Shown: positions 26,171 to 35,978, numbered from the stretch's first letter. The stretch is DNA of 64,000 nt from Fodinicurvata sp. EGI_FJ10296 (GCF_040712075.1 NZ_JBFCVL010000005.1:124001-188000); one strand, 5' to 3'. The notes: generated by a model not told the origin, from the sequence alone. Program-made: numbers and translations.

Positions 26171-26890
26171 TTATAGCGCATGGGCCTTCCTGTATCGGGC
26201 CAAAAATCGCTCCCGCGCTGGAACAGGGCCGCCTCCGCCCTGCTGAGCCAGCATACGGGCAAGAAAGGTCCCGGTCAGCATCAGCCCCTGGTGGATTTCC
26301 TCCGGAGAGCCACCGAGGCCGGGGACCGCCAGAAATTGCGGCAAGGGCAGAAGCCGATCGGCATAGGCATGCCCGGCCTCGGCCGACACCGCGCGCCCCG
26401 TTCTGGGGCTGACATATTTCAGATCGGCCGTCACGCCGGTCGCCGCACAGCGGGACAGATCCAGGGGGTATCCGGCATGCTCCAGAAGTGCAAGTTCCCA
26501 ACGCACATAGGCGATGTCCCAGGCCTCACCGCCCAGCAAGGCGATCAGGGATCTGAGGTCCTCGTAGATGTTCAGCGACGCGTCGCGTTCCGCCGTCAGC
26601 GATTCGACCAGAGCGCAGGCTGATGCCAGTGCGGAAAGCCGATTCCTGTCATCCATCAGGCTGACCGCTGCGGCGTCGGTGACCTCCAGCGTCCATGTGC
26701 CCAGATGATCGGCCAGCCGGGCCCGCCAGGCAGCCTGCACGATGGTTCCGGGCTGGCAGGCAGCCCGTGCCTGACGCCCGCGCACCAGTCCCGCATGGCG
26801 ACCGTGAGCGCGGGTCATCAGGATCGCTCTCAAGCTGCTGTCGCCCAATGGATGGGCCGACAATATGATGCCCTCATCGACCCATTGCAT
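26171..26890 (-). CDS. recO: DNA repair protein RecO
   Basis: Encodes 239 aa from ATG 26890, reading MQWVDEGIILSAHPLGDSSLRAIL, the conserved OB-fold start. It loads RecA on gapped DNA with RecR. The C-terminal helical domain includes LEHAGYPLDLSRCAATG; the four-cysteine zinc site found in many RecO proteins is reduced to one cysteine. The start lies 17 nt inside the MFS gene, so the genes are translationally coupled. Its place between era and parC is the normal alphaproteobacterial context apart from the MFS gene. Confidence 0.93.
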   Translation of the reverse strand: MQWVDEGIILSAHPLGDSSLRAILMTRAHGRHAGLVRGRQARAACQPGTIVQAAWRARLADHLGTWTLEVTDAAAVSLMDDRNRLSALASACALVESLTAERDASLNIYEDLRSLIALLGGEAWDIAYVRWELALLEHAGYPLDLSRCAATGVTADLKYVSPRTGRAVSAEAGHAYADRLLPLPQFLAVPGLGGSPEEIHQGLMLTGTFLARMLAQQGGGGPVPARERFLARYRKAHAL

Positions 26891-28124
26891 GGCCTGGTGC
26901 CTCTTCGGTCTTTCGCTGCCGCTTGCTCCCGCTATCGCCCCGGGAACGTCCACGGGGCCCACTGGGGGCGCCGAATACGAGGATGCCGACAAGAAATACC
27001 GCGAGCACCAGCGCCAGCGCCACCAGCAGGCCCTGTTCGGGCCAAAGTGCCATGGCGGCACCGCTCGCCACCGGTCCCACGATCATGCCCACGGTGTAAG
27101 CCAGGATGAAAGCGGTGCTCGCCCCGGCCAGATCGCCGGCCGAATGGCGCTGCCCCAGCATTACCATGCCAACGGTATAGAGGCCGGCAATGGCGCCGCC
27201 GAACAGGATGACCGTCGGCCAAAGGAGGCCGGCGGTACCGAACCCCACCGGAATGATGGACAGACAGGCCAGGGCCATGATCACGATTCCCCCCAGCAGC
27301 CGTCGCCGTGAGAGCCGGTCGGCAAGCCATCCGATCGGCGCCTGAAGCGCGAAGTTGCCGAGGGCGAAAGCCGAGGCCAGCAGAACCGCACGTTCCGCCA
27401 CCATGCCATGGGCGGTGGCGTGGATGGGGAACAATGAAAAGACGGACGCTTCGGCAAAACCGCACAGGATGCCGGTCGCAATCGGCAGTGGCGAAGCACT
27501 CAAAAAGCGAATGACCGAATGTGGGGACGACGTCGTTCGGCCGATCGACGGCGCGAGACGTCTCGCCGCAAGCACCGGCTGGAATGCAACGGCCAGCAGC
27601 GCCGCGCCGACCAGAAACGGCAAGGATCCGGCTGTCCCGGTAAGCCAGAGAATTGCCGGTCCGCCGGTCGTACCAGCCCCCCAGATCGTCGCGTAGATGG
27701 CCACAACCCTGCCTCTGCTGGCCTCGTCGGGCAGCGTATTGATCCAGGTCTCGCTGATGATCCAGTCGCAGGCGTTGCCAAGCCCCATCACGAATCGTAA
27801 CAGGATGATCAGCGGCAACCCCGGTGCAAAGGGGAAAGCGATCAGGGCTCCGGCTGCCAGAACCGACCCGAGCGCCAGCGTGCGCACCGTGCCCATTCGG
27901 GCGACGATGGCTGGAACGAAGGGGCCGAACAGCAGTATGGCGGCACTGTAGGCGCCCGCCACGATGCCGATCGTCAGAGACGAATAGCCCCGCCCCTCAA
28001 GGTGCAGCGCAATCAGCGGCTGAGACATTCCGATGGTCAGGCCGACGCCGAACGCCGATGCCATAATTGCCGCGAGGCTTCTTCGGCGATCGCCTGCCCG
28101 CCTTTCATCGATAGCCAAAGACAT
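26874..28124 (-). CDS. Major facilitator superfamily transporter
   Basis: About 416 aa from ATG 28124; an upstream TTG at 28139 is an alternative. Twelve hydrophobic segments are visible. The first loop has ARMGTVRTLALG and the second half repeats it as DRLSRRRLLGGI, both versions of the MFS loop 2-3 motif. It belongs to the YcaD/YbfB-like group of sugar or drug carriers by general look only. The substrate is unknown. It is inserted between era and recO, which are adjacent in many related genomes. It overlaps recO by 17 nt. Confidence 0.88.
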   Translation of the reverse strand: MSLAIDERRAGDRRRSLAAIMASAFGVGLTIGMSQPLIALHLEGRGYSSLTIGIVAGAYSAAILLFGPFVPAIVARMGTVRTLALGSVLAAGALIAFPFAPGLPLIILLRFVMGLGNACDWIISETWINTLPDEASRGRVVAIYATIWGAGTTGGPAILWLTGTAGSLPFLVGAALLAVAFQPVLAARRLAPSIGRTTSSPHSVIRFLSASPLPIATGILCGFAEASVFSLFPIHATAHGMVAERAVLLASAFALGNFALQAPIGWLADRLSRRRLLGGIVIMALACLSIIPVGFGTAGLLWPTVILFGGAIAGLYTVGMVMLGQRHSAGDLAGASTAFILAYTVGMIVGPVASGAAMALWPEQGLLVALALVLAVFLVGILVFGAPSGPRGRSRGDSGSKRQRKTEEAPGHAMGR

Positions 28125-28192
28125 CGCCGTACCGCTCAAGCCTTTCCAGCGTCCGCATCGAAATGAACCGGGGCGTCGACTGAATTCAGGCG

Positions 28193-29125
28193 TCAGGCAT
28201 TGAAATCAAGGCCCCAGGTCTCGTAGCGCTCCGGGTCTTCGGGCCATTCCGACCGGACCTTGACGAACAACGAGACGTGAACGCGGTGCCCCAGAATCTC
28301 TTCCAATTCCAGCCGGGCCGCTTCGCCGACGGCTTTGATCATCGCACCGCCATGCCCAAGGACGATGGCTTTCTGGCTGTCGCGCCGAACATAGATGACC
28401 ATGCCGATGCGTACACTGCCGTTATCGAACTGCTCCCAGCTTTCCGCCTCCACCGTCAGATCGTGGGGCAACTCCTGTCGCAGCCGGAGAAAGAGTTTCT
28501 CCCGCACAAGCTCGGCGGCGAGCTGGCGATCAGACATGTCGGACAGCTGGTCGTCCGGGTAGAGCCATGGTCCTTTTGGCGCCTCTTTGGTCAGAAATGC
28601 CGCGATGTCGGAAACCCGGTCGCCGTTCAGGGCGCTGACCATGAATGTCTGCTCGAAGTCTGCTTTCTGGTTCAGGCTGGCAGCCAGCGCCAGCAGCTTC
28701 TGCGGGCGAATGAGATCGACCTTGTTCAGCACGAGAATTCGCCGGATATCGGCTGTCGCAAGGCGCTCGATCAAGGCAATGGTCTCGGCACTCGGACGGG
28801 TCCTCGACACATCGACGACCGTAAGGGCAAAATCGGCGCCGGCCAGGCTGTCCCAGGCAGCGCTGGTCATGGCCCGTTCCAGCCGTCGTTGAGGCTTGAA
28901 CAGCCCCGGCGTGTCGACGTAAACGATCTGGGTCACGCCTTCACCAGCGATCCCCATGACCCGGGTCCGGGTGGTTTGGGGCGTCGGCGACACGATCGAG
29001 ACTTTCGTCCCGACAAGGGCATTGACCAGTGTCGATTTCCCGGCATTCGGGGCGCCGACGACGGCGACGACGGCACAATGCCGATCATCATCCTGTTTGA
29101 GTATGTTATCGGGGTCGTCGCTCAT
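28193..29125 (-). CDS. era: GTPase Era
   Basis: Encodes 310 aa. An essential GTPase that binds 16S rRNA 3' ends and helps assemble the 30S subunit. G1 is GAPNAGKST (24-32), G3 is DTPG (71-74) and G4 is NKVD. The C-terminal KH domain holds VLGHGGAMIKAVGEAARLEL. The ATG at 29125 overlaps the rnc stop by 4 nt, the usual rnc-era coupling. The N-terminus has about 15 extra polar residues. Confidence 0.97.
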   Translation of the reverse strand: MSDDPDNILKQDDDRHCAVVAVVGAPNAGKSTLVNALVGTKVSIVSPTPQTTRTRVMGIAGEGVTQIVYVDTPGLFKPQRRLERAMTSAAWDSLAGADFALTVVDVSRTRPSAETIALIERLATADIRRILVLNKVDLIRPQKLLALAASLNQKADFEQTFMVSALNGDRVSDIAAFLTKEAPKGPWLYPDDQLSDMSDRQLAAELVREKLFLRLRQELPHDLTVEAESWEQFDNGSVRIGMVIYVRRDSQKAIVLGHGGAMIKAVGEAARLELEEILGHRVHVSLFVKVRSEWPEDPERYETWGLDFNA

Positions 29126-29877
29126 ATCTGATCACCGTCACTCAGCTGCCGCATGATTGCGGCGGCCGCTTCTTTTTCCGCACTGCGTTTGGACTGCCCC
29201 TGCGCCACGACCGGGTCATAGCCCTGGACCGTTACCACGATCTCGAAGGTCGGGTCGTGATCCGGCCCGGTTCTGGAGACGATATCGTAGCGCGGAAGAG
29301 GCAGTCCCCGCGCCTGTGCCCATTCCTGAAGTGCCGTTTTCGCATCGATCGGTGGGGCCGCGCTGTCTTCCACGATCGGCAGAAACGCATTCCGGATGAA
29401 TGCGCTCACTGCCTCCAGCCCGCCGTCGAGATAGATTGCCGCCATTACGGCCTCGCAGGCATCGGCAAGAATGGCCTGATTGTCGCGGCCGCCGGCACCC
29501 TCTTCCCCGAGAGACAGAATGATGAACGGACCAATATCGACAGCCGAGGCCACCCTTGCCAGCGCTTCCCGTCGGACGAGCGCCGTGTGACGTCGGGCCA
29601 GAGAACCCTCCGGTTCCTCGGGAAATTTTTCCAGTAGCCATTCGGCGATCACCAGCCCGACGACACGGTCGCCGAGGAACTCCAGACGCTCATACCCGAA
29701 ACTCGCCGTCCCACGATCTTCGGGAGCGCTGCTGGGGTGGGTCAGTGCTTCACGAAGGAGCCGGCGATCGGCAAAGCGATAGCCCAGACGCGACTCCAGA
29801 ACGTCGATGGACATGGTCGCCGGGCCTCCGGCCCGGCGCTCCCGATCCGGGCGTCCTGTCTTTCCGGGTTCAGTCAC
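29122..29877 (-). CDS. rnc: Ribonuclease III
   Basis: Up to 251 aa. It cleaves double-stranded RNA in rRNA maturation. The endonuclease signature ERLEFLGDRVVGLVIAEWL and the second acidic helix DACEAVMAAIYLDGG are present. A C-terminal dsRNA-binding domain ends in QSKRSAEKEAAAAIM. The start is either GTG 29877 (AGGAAG upstream) or ATG 29814 (GGAGG upstream, MSIDVLESRLGYRF); both have good ribosome-binding sites. It lies between lepB and era, the conserved alphaproteobacterial order. Confidence 0.96.
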   Translation of the reverse strand: MTEPGKTGRPDRERRAGGPATMSIDVLESRLGYRFADRRLLREALTHPSSAPEDRGTASFGYERLEFLGDRVVGLVIAEWLLEKFPEEPEGSLARRHTALVRREALARVASAVDIGPFIILSLGEEGAGGRDNQAILADACEAVMAAIYLDGGLEAVSAFIRNAFLPIVEDSAAPPIDAKTALQEWAQARGLPLPRYDIVSRTGPDHDPTFEIVVTVQGYDPVVAQGQSKRSAEKEAAAAIMRQLSDGDQI

Positions 29878-29888
29878 GGTTCGACTTC

Positions 29889-30623
29889 CTACTGGATCGC
29901 CGTGAACAATCGGTCGAAACGGATCGCGGTCGGCCAGCGCCAGATTTCCCAGAAGCGGGCGTCATCAAGACTGAACCACAGGAACTCCGCACGTCCGACC
30001 AGATTCTCCTCCGGGATGAAGCCAACTGCGTTGAGCACGCGGCTGTCCTGTGAGGAGTCCCGATTGTCGCCCATGGCAAAATAATGATCTTCAGGCACCT
30101 CGAACACCTGGGTATTATCCAGGAAATGATTCCGGGTACGCTCCAGCACGCTATAGGAGTGATCGCCGAGCTGCTCACTGTATTCCGTCACACTTTCGAC
30201 CCGGCCGAAGCGGTCGCGCAGCTCGTATTGACCGACCTCGGTCCGCTCGATCAGTTCGTCGTTGATATACAGGCTGCCGTCGCGGACCTGCACCGTGTCT
30301 CCGGGAAGGCCGACAATTCTTTTGATGTAGTCAACCGACGGATCGGACGGCAATTTGAAGACGGCGACATCGCCACGCTCAGGGTCGCTGCCGAAAATCC
30401 GACCGTTGAACAGGGGGTAACCGAATGCAATGGTATGATAACTATATCCGTACGAAAATTTCGACACGAAAAGGTAATCTCCCTCCAGCAGTGTCGGGAT
30501 CATCGATCCGGAAGGAATATTGAAGGGCTCATACGCCAATGTCCGCACCGCCAGGGCGATTAGGACGGCATAGACGACCGTCTTGATGACGTCGCCGATT
30601 CCGCCTTGTTTCTTGGATGACAT
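29889..30623 (-). CDS. lepB: Signal peptidase I
   Basis: Encodes 244 aa. It removes signal peptides from Sec and Tat cargo at the outer face of the inner membrane. One N-terminal transmembrane helix (about 11-29) is followed by the catalytic serine in PSGSM (S40) and the general-base lysine in DYIKRIVGLPGD (K101). GDNRDSSQDSR is the third family box. It is transcribed with rnc and era. A 200-nt gap upstream (30624-30823) separates it from acpS and may hold its own promoter; pdxJ, often nearby in relatives, is absent. Confidence 0.97.
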   Translation of the reverse strand: MSSKKQGGIGDVIKTVVYAVLIALAVRTLAYEPFNIPSGSMIPTLLEGDYLFVSKFSYGYSYHTIAFGYPLFNGRIFGSDPERGDVAVFKLPSDPSVDYIKRIVGLPGDTVQVRDGSLYINDELIERTEVGQYELRDRFGRVESVTEYSEQLGDHSYSVLERTRNHFLDNTQVFEVPEDHYFAMGDNRDSSQDSRVLNAVGFIPEENLVGRAEFLWFSLDDARFWEIWRWPTAIRFDRLFTAIQ

Positions 30624-30823
30624 AAATGATCTGCCTCAGAAGTCGGTAAACTGAATCGCCGGTACGACCCTGTCCTGTATCCACGCATGGCGATCCGAAA
30701 TCAAGCACCGCACCTGCCGCCCCGACAATCGGCCGCCGCCGATCATTCGATCATCTGGTCATACGCCCCATAGCCGAACTTGCCAATGGGTCGGCCACCC
30801 GCTACCGGCCGTCGAATACAGCT

Positions 30824-31219
30824 TCAGTCGTCGGTTGAAATTATGGCAATTGCCTGGGCCCAAGGATGATCGTCGGTCAGTGTCAGGTGTATCCGTGCCG
30901 TCCTGCCTTCGGGCGTAAGCGCCTCCAGCCGGCTCCTGGCGCGGCCGGACAGCACCGCCGTCGGCTGTCCTCCGACAAGATTGACGACGCCGATGTCGCG
31001 CCAGCCGACACCCCTGGCAAGGCCGGTGCCAAGGGCCTTGGCACACGCCTCCTTTGCGGCGAACCGTTTGGCATAGCTGGCCGCCCGGTTATGGCGCCGA
31101 TCGGATTTCTCGCGCTCGATTTCCGTGAATACACGAGCCGTGAACCGGTCGCCGAACCGCGCGAGTGTCCGCTCGACGCGGCGGATATCGATCATGTCGT
31201 TACCAATGCCGATGATCAT
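30824..31219 (-). CDS. acpS: Holo-[acyl-carrier-protein] synthase
   Basis: Encodes 131 aa. It transfers 4'-phosphopantetheine from CoA to the acyl carrier protein. The N-terminal [15 protein letters not shown] supplies the magnesium-binding aspartate (D8). [15 protein letters not shown] holds the conserved Lys/Glu and forms the CoA site. The C-terminal half is standard, with [15 protein letters not shown]. It lies between spoT and lepB, matching the common alphaproteobacterial order. Confidence 0.95.
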   Translation of the reverse strand: MIIGIGNDMIDIRRVERTLARFGDRFTARVFTEIEREKSDRRHNRAASYAKRFAAKEACAKALGTGLARGVGWRDIGVVNLVGGQPTAVLSGRARSRLEALTPEGRTARIHLTLTDDHPWAQAIAIISTDD

Positions 31220-31276
31220 TTGCGGTGCCTCCGAACCAGTTCCCGCGGATCGTGCTTTCCCTGCATGCCGATAACG

Positions 31277-33451
31277 TTATCCGCTGCGGGCGCGGTCGAC
31301 CTGCGTAATGACGGGCGTTGCGCGAAGCGCTGCAATGATATGCGTCAGGTGTTTGACGTCGCTCACATCGACGTCGATCAGCATCTCGAAGAAATCAATC
31401 GAGCGGTGCGTGATCTTGAGATTGGTGATGTTGCCACCGTTCTTGCCGATGACGGTCGTCAGCGTACCGAGCGACCCGGGCTCGTTGGCGATGACGGCAT
31501 GCAGGCGACCGACATGATCCTCGCCGTTGGAAGCGTCGGAATCCCAACTGACGTCGATCCATCGTTCCGGCGTTTCGTAGAAATTCTCCAGCGTTTCGCA
31601 GTCAATGGTGTGGATCGTGACGCCCTTGCCGGTGGTCACGATACCGACGATGCGATCGCCGGGAATCGGGTGGCAGCACCGCGCGTAGTGGACAGCCATG
31701 CCCGGAATCAGCCCGCGGATCGGCAGCGGCTGACCGTGTCCGCGCGGCTGGGTCTTGCGTGCCTTGCTGAGCGGTACGACGTTGGCGTCGTCGCCGGTCT
31801 GGCTCTTCTGGACAGCACTCTTGTGACCGGGAAAGATCTGCGCGAACACATCGCGAGCCGGCGTATTGCCCGCGCCGATCGAAGCATAGATGTCCTCGGT
31901 GGACATCGCCTTGAAGGCCTTGAGAGTCCCTTCGACGGCCTTTTCGGTAAAATCATACCCTTCGTTGCGGAAGACTTTCTGAAGCAGCGCCTTGCCGAGA
32001 TTGGCGTATTGACTGCGTTGTTGCAGCCTGACGAAGCGCCGGATCCGCGCCCGTGCTTTCCCCGTCGCGACGAATCGCTCCCATTCCGGCGAAGGCGTTG
32101 ACGTCCTGGATGTGATGATGTCGACCTGATCGCCGTTCTGCAATTGCTGGCGCAATGTGACCATCCGGCCATTGACGCGGGCGCCGATACAGGTATCCCC
32201 GATCTCGGAATGGACGGCATAGGCGAAGTCGACCGGCGTCGCATGTTGCGGCAGGGCGATGAGCATACCCTTGGGGGTGAAACAGAAAACCTGATCCTGG
32301 AACAGTTCGAGTTTGGTGTGCTCCAGAAATTCTTCCGGCTTCTGTGCCTGATCCAGGATGTCCAGAAGTTCCTGCAACCATCGATACCGCTGGGTCTCGA
32401 CTTCTACCTCGGGCCCACCCTGCTTATAGGACCAATGCGCGGCGACGCCCAGTTCGGCGACCCGATGCATCAGTTCCGTCCGGATCTGTATTTCGATCCG
32501 GCGGCGCATCGGGCCTATTACGGCCGTATGAAGTGATTGATAGCCGTTGGGTTTGGGTGTCGATATGTAATCCTTGAACCGTCCGGGTATCGACGCATAG
32601 GTGGCGTGGATGATGCCGAGCGCCTGATAGCAGTCCGCAACGTCACTAACGACGATGCGAAATGCCATGATGTCCATAAGCTGTTCGAACGGGATCGACT
32701 TCCGCTGCATCTTGCGCCAGATCGAGTACGGCCGCTTTTCGCGGCCGGTCACCGATGCACTGATGCCGTTTTCTTCCAGAACAGCGCAGAGCTCTTCCAG
32801 AACGCCCGGTACCGATTCCCCGCCTTCCAGCCTCAGCTCCGACAGGCGCCTGACGATGGAGGCCCGTGCATCGGGGTTGAGATGAGAGAACGCCAGGTCT
32901 TCCAGCTCGTCCTTCATCTCGTTCATGCCGATACGTTCGGCCAGTGGGGCGTAAATCTCGATCGTTTCTCGCGCGATACGACGCCGCTTATCCTCGCTGG
33001 GAATGGCGTCGAGCGTGCGCATGTTGTGAAGCCGGTCGGCCAGCTTCACGAGAAGGACGCGGATGTCCTTGGACATCGCGAGTACCAGCTTGCGGAAATT
33101 CTCCGCCTGCTTGGCCTCGGCATCCTGAAGCTCCAGCTTGGAAAGTTTGGTGACGCCGTCGACCAGTTGGGCGATTTCGGCGCCGAACGCCTTGTGAATT
33201 TCTTCGTTGGTGGCAACCGTATCCTCGACCGTGTCGTGCAGCAGCGCCGTCACGATCGACCCGGTGTCCAGGCGCATATTCGCAAGAATGCCGGCGACTT
33301 CCAACGGGTGCAGGAAATACGGATCGCCCGATGCCCTGCGCTGCGATCCGTGAGCCTTCATCGAGAATACATAGGCGCGATTGATCAGGTCCTCGTCGGC
33401 CTCGGGATCATAGGCCTTGACCTTTTCAACCAGCTCATACTGCCTGATCAT
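31277..33451 (-). CDS. spoT: Bifunctional (p)ppGpp synthetase/hydrolase (RSH)
   Basis: Encodes 724 aa, the full RelA/SpoT length. The HD hydrolase domain has DPYFLHPLEVA and TALLHDTVEDT. The synthetase domain has GREKRPYSIWRKMQRK and the G-loop PKPNGYQSLHT, so both activities should be present. TGS (about 385-445) and C-terminal ACT domains (about 650-720) follow. It is the stringent-response regulator, directly downstream of rpoZ (202-nt gap), as is usual. Alphaproteobacteria generally have this single long RSH; some call it rsh. Confidence 0.96.
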   Translation of the reverse strand: MIRQYELVEKVKAYDPEADEDLINRAYVFSMKAHGSQRRASGDPYFLHPLEVAGILANMRLDTGSIVTALLHDTVEDTVATNEEIHKAFGAEIAQLVDGVTKLSKLELQDAEAKQAENFRKLVLAMSKDIRVLLVKLADRLHNMRTLDAIPSEDKRRRIARETIEIYAPLAERIGMNEMKDELEDLAFSHLNPDARASIVRRLSELRLEGGESVPGVLEELCAVLEENGISASVTGREKRPYSIWRKMQRKSIPFEQLMDIMAFRIVVSDVADCYQALGIIHATYASIPGRFKDYISTPKPNGYQSLHTAVIGPMRRRIEIQIRTELMHRVAELGVAAHWSYKQGGPEVEVETQRYRWLQELLDILDQAQKPEEFLEHTKLELFQDQVFCFTPKGMLIALPQHATPVDFAYAVHSEIGDTCIGARVNGRMVTLRQQLQNGDQVDIITSRTSTPSPEWERFVATGKARARIRRFVRLQQRSQYANLGKALLQKVFRNEGYDFTEKAVEGTLKAFKAMSTEDIYASIGAGNTPARDVFAQIFPGHKSAVQKSQTGDDANVVPLSKARKTQPRGHGQPLPIRGLIPGMAVHYARCCHPIPGDRIVGIVTTGKGVTIHTIDCETLENFYETPERWIDVSWDSDASNGEDHVGRLHAVIANEPGSLGTLTTVIGKNGGNITNLKITHRSIDFFEMLIDVDVSDVKHLTHIIAALRATPVITQVDRARSG

Positions 33452-33653
33452 TCATCAACCCCGACGCCCGCCCCGATCCTCAATGGTCCGACTCCCATCG
33501 CAACAAAGCACGGCGATCGCAATCGCTTGCCGCCGCGCTATCCGCCCTGCGGTGTATCCCCGGTTCCGGAGAAACCGTCATCGCTGCCGACTAGGGACGC
33601 GCGCCGACGAACCGCCCGTCCATCTGATCGATCTAAATCAGCGGCGGGATGGA

Positions 33654-34178
33654 TCAAGACTTGTCGTCGTCGAGGTCGGCAAACGGGTCGTCGGGCGAGA
33701 CATCCGGCGCATTGGCTTCGTCGTCCACTACCAGCGACGCCGGATCGGGGAGGTCGTCATCCTGCAGTGACGCTTGACCGGCCTCAGCACCGGCGTCCGC
33801 GTTTGCGTCGGCCTTCGTATCACCAGACTGGTCCTCACCGAGGCTGTCGATGACTTCCATGTCGTCGGCGAGAGTATCCGCGCTGGCCTGTGCATAAAGT
33901 TCTTCTTCACCAGCCATCAATTCGATGACCTCGTCGTCGGGCTCTTCCTCCTGAGCGACGCGCTGGCGATCCCGAACGAGGGCGTCCTTCAGATGGCCGA
34001 TCGTGATCGTTCCCTCGGCGATCTCGCGCAGCGCGACAACCGGGTTCTTGTCGTTATCGCGGTCGAGTGTCAGCGAGGCGCCGGCCCCGATGTCACGGGC
34101 CCTCTGAGCTGCCAGCATGACCAATTCGAAGCGATTCGGGATCTTAACAATACAATCTTCAACGGTAACGCGCGCCAT
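33654..34178 (-). CDS. rpoZ: RNA polymerase omega subunit with long acidic C-terminal tail
   Basis: Encodes 174 aa from ATG 34178 (MARVTVEDC). Residues 1-73 are the omega core, with [17 protein letters not shown] and [11 protein letters not shown]. Omega stabilises beta' and, with the (p)ppGpp site, links to the downstream spoT. Roughly the last 100 residues are Asp/Glu/Ala-rich, with no predicted fold. E. coli omega is 91 aa; alphaproteobacterial forms carry tails, but this one is long. The in-frame start at 34199 is rejected because MARVT is the family start. Confidence 0.95.
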   Translation of the reverse strand: MARVTVEDCIVKIPNRFELVMLAAQRARDIGAGASLTLDRDNDKNPVVALREIAEGTITIGHLKDALVRDRQRVAQEEEPDDEVIELMAGEEELYAQASADTLADDMEVIDSLGEDQSGDTKADANADAGAEAGQASLQDDDLPDPASLVVDDEANAPDVSPDDPFADLDDDKS

Positions 34179-34550
34179 AATCCATAACTCCAGGAACATC
34201 GTGCCGGATTTCCCTCCGGTGCGAACGCCGAACTATAGACATGGCGACGCTGCGGTGCAAGAAGACCATTCGCGGCAGCCGTTCTGCCGTGGCCGACCGG
34301 ATTGCCGGGCCGGCCGTCTGGCTTAATCGGGCGTCAAGGCGGAAAACCGATGTTGGAGTTGAAACCGGCATTCAGAAGTAGACACATTGACAGAATTTTC
34401 CGGCCTGCGTCATGGCGTATCAGGTTTCGATTTTTGCAAATCGGACTTTCGATACTACATAAGGTGGGTGAACAGTGACGCGCCGGCCGGCGACGGCGCG
34501 CAGCCGATGGTAACGTCAACCTTTCATATTTTTGACATCAAGGGCTTGAG
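34179..34550. other. Divergent 372-nt gap between rpoZ and the NYN gene
   Basis: Holds the rpoZ promoter near its left end. The right half (about 34380-34550) is noticeably AT-richer, with TTGACA at 34387-34392 but no good -10 at the right distance, so the promoter of the NYN gene is not resolved. No gene or hairpin terminator is visible. Confidence 0.5.
34232..34260 (-). promoter_or_regulatory. Strong candidate sigma70 promoter for rpoZ-spoT
   Basis: On the reverse strand TTGCAC (34260-34255), a 17-nt spacer and TATAGT (34237-34232). The -10 lies about 54 nt before the rpoZ start. It is one of the best promoter matches in the window and heads the long leftward operon. Confidence 0.65.
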
Positions 34551-35213
34551 ATGATTTTTTACAAGGAAGAGCGACTGGCTCTCTTTATTGACGGCGCAAA
34601 CTTGTACGCGGCGGCTCGGTCTCTGGGTTTCGACATCGATTACAAGAGGCTTCTTGATCTTTTTGCTAAAAAAGGTCGACTCATCCGTGCATTTTATTAT
34701 ACGACGATGATCGAAGATCAAGAATACTCTCCGATGCGCCCGTTGATCGACTGGCTCGACTATAATGGCTATTGTATGGTCACAAAGCCTTTGCGCGAAT
34801 ATACAGACAATCAAGGACGTAGGAAGCAAAAAGGAAGCATCGACATCGACCTCGCTATCGATGCTCTGGAGATGGCCGACAAGGTCGATCATATACTTCT
34901 GTTTTCCGGCGACGGCGATTTCAGACGTCTTGTCGAAGCCATTCAGCGAAAGGGCGTCCGCGTCACGATCATCAGCACGATCAAGGCTCAGCCGCCGATG
35001 GTCGCGGACGAACTGCGCCGGCAGGCTGACAACTTCATCGAACTCCTGGACCTGGCGCCGCACGTCCAACGCTCGTCCCAGACCCGCTATTCCGTCGATC
35101 ACGGCAATGTCGATCGGACCGATGCGCGACCCGATCAGGGGCCCGATCAAGGGGTGGAAGAGCCGGCCGATGACGATCCCGACCTGGCCATCGTCCGCTC
35201 TGGCAGCGATTGA
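34551..35213 (+). CDS. NYN-domain (LabA/DUF88-like) protein
   Basis: Encodes 220 aa. The PIN-like NYN fold is clear: LALFIDGANLYAAARSLG (first acidic residue), then KGSIDIDLAIDALEMADKVDHILLFSGDGDF with the remaining catalytic-type aspartates. A C-terminal polar tail (about 175-220) is rich in Asp/Gln/Pro. NYN proteins are predicted metal-dependent RNases. The first half has lower GC and AT-rich codons unlike its neighbours. The stop lies 21 nt before the ATG chosen for the uracil-DNA glycosylase gene, suggesting coupling. Confidence 0.9.
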   Translation: MIFYKEERLALFIDGANLYAAARSLGFDIDYKRLLDLFAKKGRLIRAFYYTTMIEDQEYSPMRPLIDWLDYNGYCMVTKPLREYTDNQGRRKQKGSIDIDLAIDALEMADKVDHILLFSGDGDFRRLVEAIQRKGVRVTIISTIKAQPPMVADELRRQADNFIELLDLAPHVQRSSQTRYSVDHGNVDRTDARPDQGPDQGVEEPADDDPDLAIVRSGSD

Positions 35214-35233
35214 CCGATCGACGAGGTGCGCCA

Positions 35234-35911
35234 ATGCCGCAAGCCGTGACGCCGGGGTTGCCGCCGCCGAATTGCCCACTGTGCCCTCGCCTGGCGGCGT
35301 TCCGTGACACCAACCGGGATCGCTATCCGCAATTCCACAACGGTCCGGTTCCGCCGTTCGGCCCGCCGACGGCGCGTCTGCTCGTCGTCGGACTCGCGCC
35401 CGGGCTGAAAGGCGCTAATCAGACCGGTCGCCCTTTCACCGGCGATTATGCGGGCGATCTGCTTTATTCCACCCTGGCGGCATTCGGTTTCAGCCGGGGC
35501 GACTACGGGGCGTCGCCGGATGACGGCCTGGCGCTGAATGACTGTCGAATTATCAATGCGGTTCGTTGCGTTCCGCCGGAGAACAAGCCGACGGGCGCCG
35601 AGGTGGCAACCTGCCGGCGGTTCCTTGCGGCAGAAATCGCGGCCATGCCCGATCTGACGGCGATCGTGGCCCTCGGCCAGGTGGCGCATCGCGCGGTTAT
35701 CGCGACATTCGGCCTGCGGCAGGCAGCATACCCGTTCGGCCATGGCGCCCGTCACGACCTTGAGACAAGGCATATCCGCCTTACCGACAGCTACCATTGC
35801 TCGCGCTACAATACCAATACCGGCCGGCTGACGACGTCGATGTTTCACGACGTGTTCGCTGCCGTTCGGCGTGATCTGTCCGGAGTTCCCCCGGTCATCG
35901 ATGCCCGTTGA
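35234..35911 (+). CDS. Uracil-DNA glycosylase, family 5 (UDGb)
   Basis: Encodes 225 aa from ATG 35234, preceded by GAGG; a TTG at 35210 would overlap the NYN gene. It removes uracil and other deaminated bases from DNA. The active-site motif [19 protein letters not shown] (about 53-71) is the family 5 form, lacking the catalytic Asp of family 1. Four cysteines for a 4Fe-4S cluster are C14, C17 (NCPLC), C112 and C127. The terminal motif is [15 protein letters not shown], matching the usual HPS-like region. It is followed by trmFO. Confidence 0.9.
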   Translation: MPQAVTPGLPPPNCPLCPRLAAFRDTNRDRYPQFHNGPVPPFGPPTARLLVVGLAPGLKGANQTGRPFTGDYAGDLLYSTLAAFGFSRGDYGASPDDGLALNDCRIINAVRCVPPENKPTGAEVATCRRFLAAEIAAMPDLTAIVALGQVAHRAVIATFGLRQAAYPFGHGARHDLETRHIRLTDSYHCSRYNTNTGRLTTSMFHDVFAAVRRDLSGVPPVIDAR

Positions 35912-35978
35912 ACCTATCGGCCACACGATCCCCTGCCGAGATCAGTGGACAACAAATCCAGTGGAAGGTGCGATCCGA

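Noticed and set aside
30866-33853. Long + strand frames of 411 and 438 codons across acpS-spoT
   Set aside because: They are shadows of acpS and the RSH gene, which show complete domain motifs on the opposite strand.
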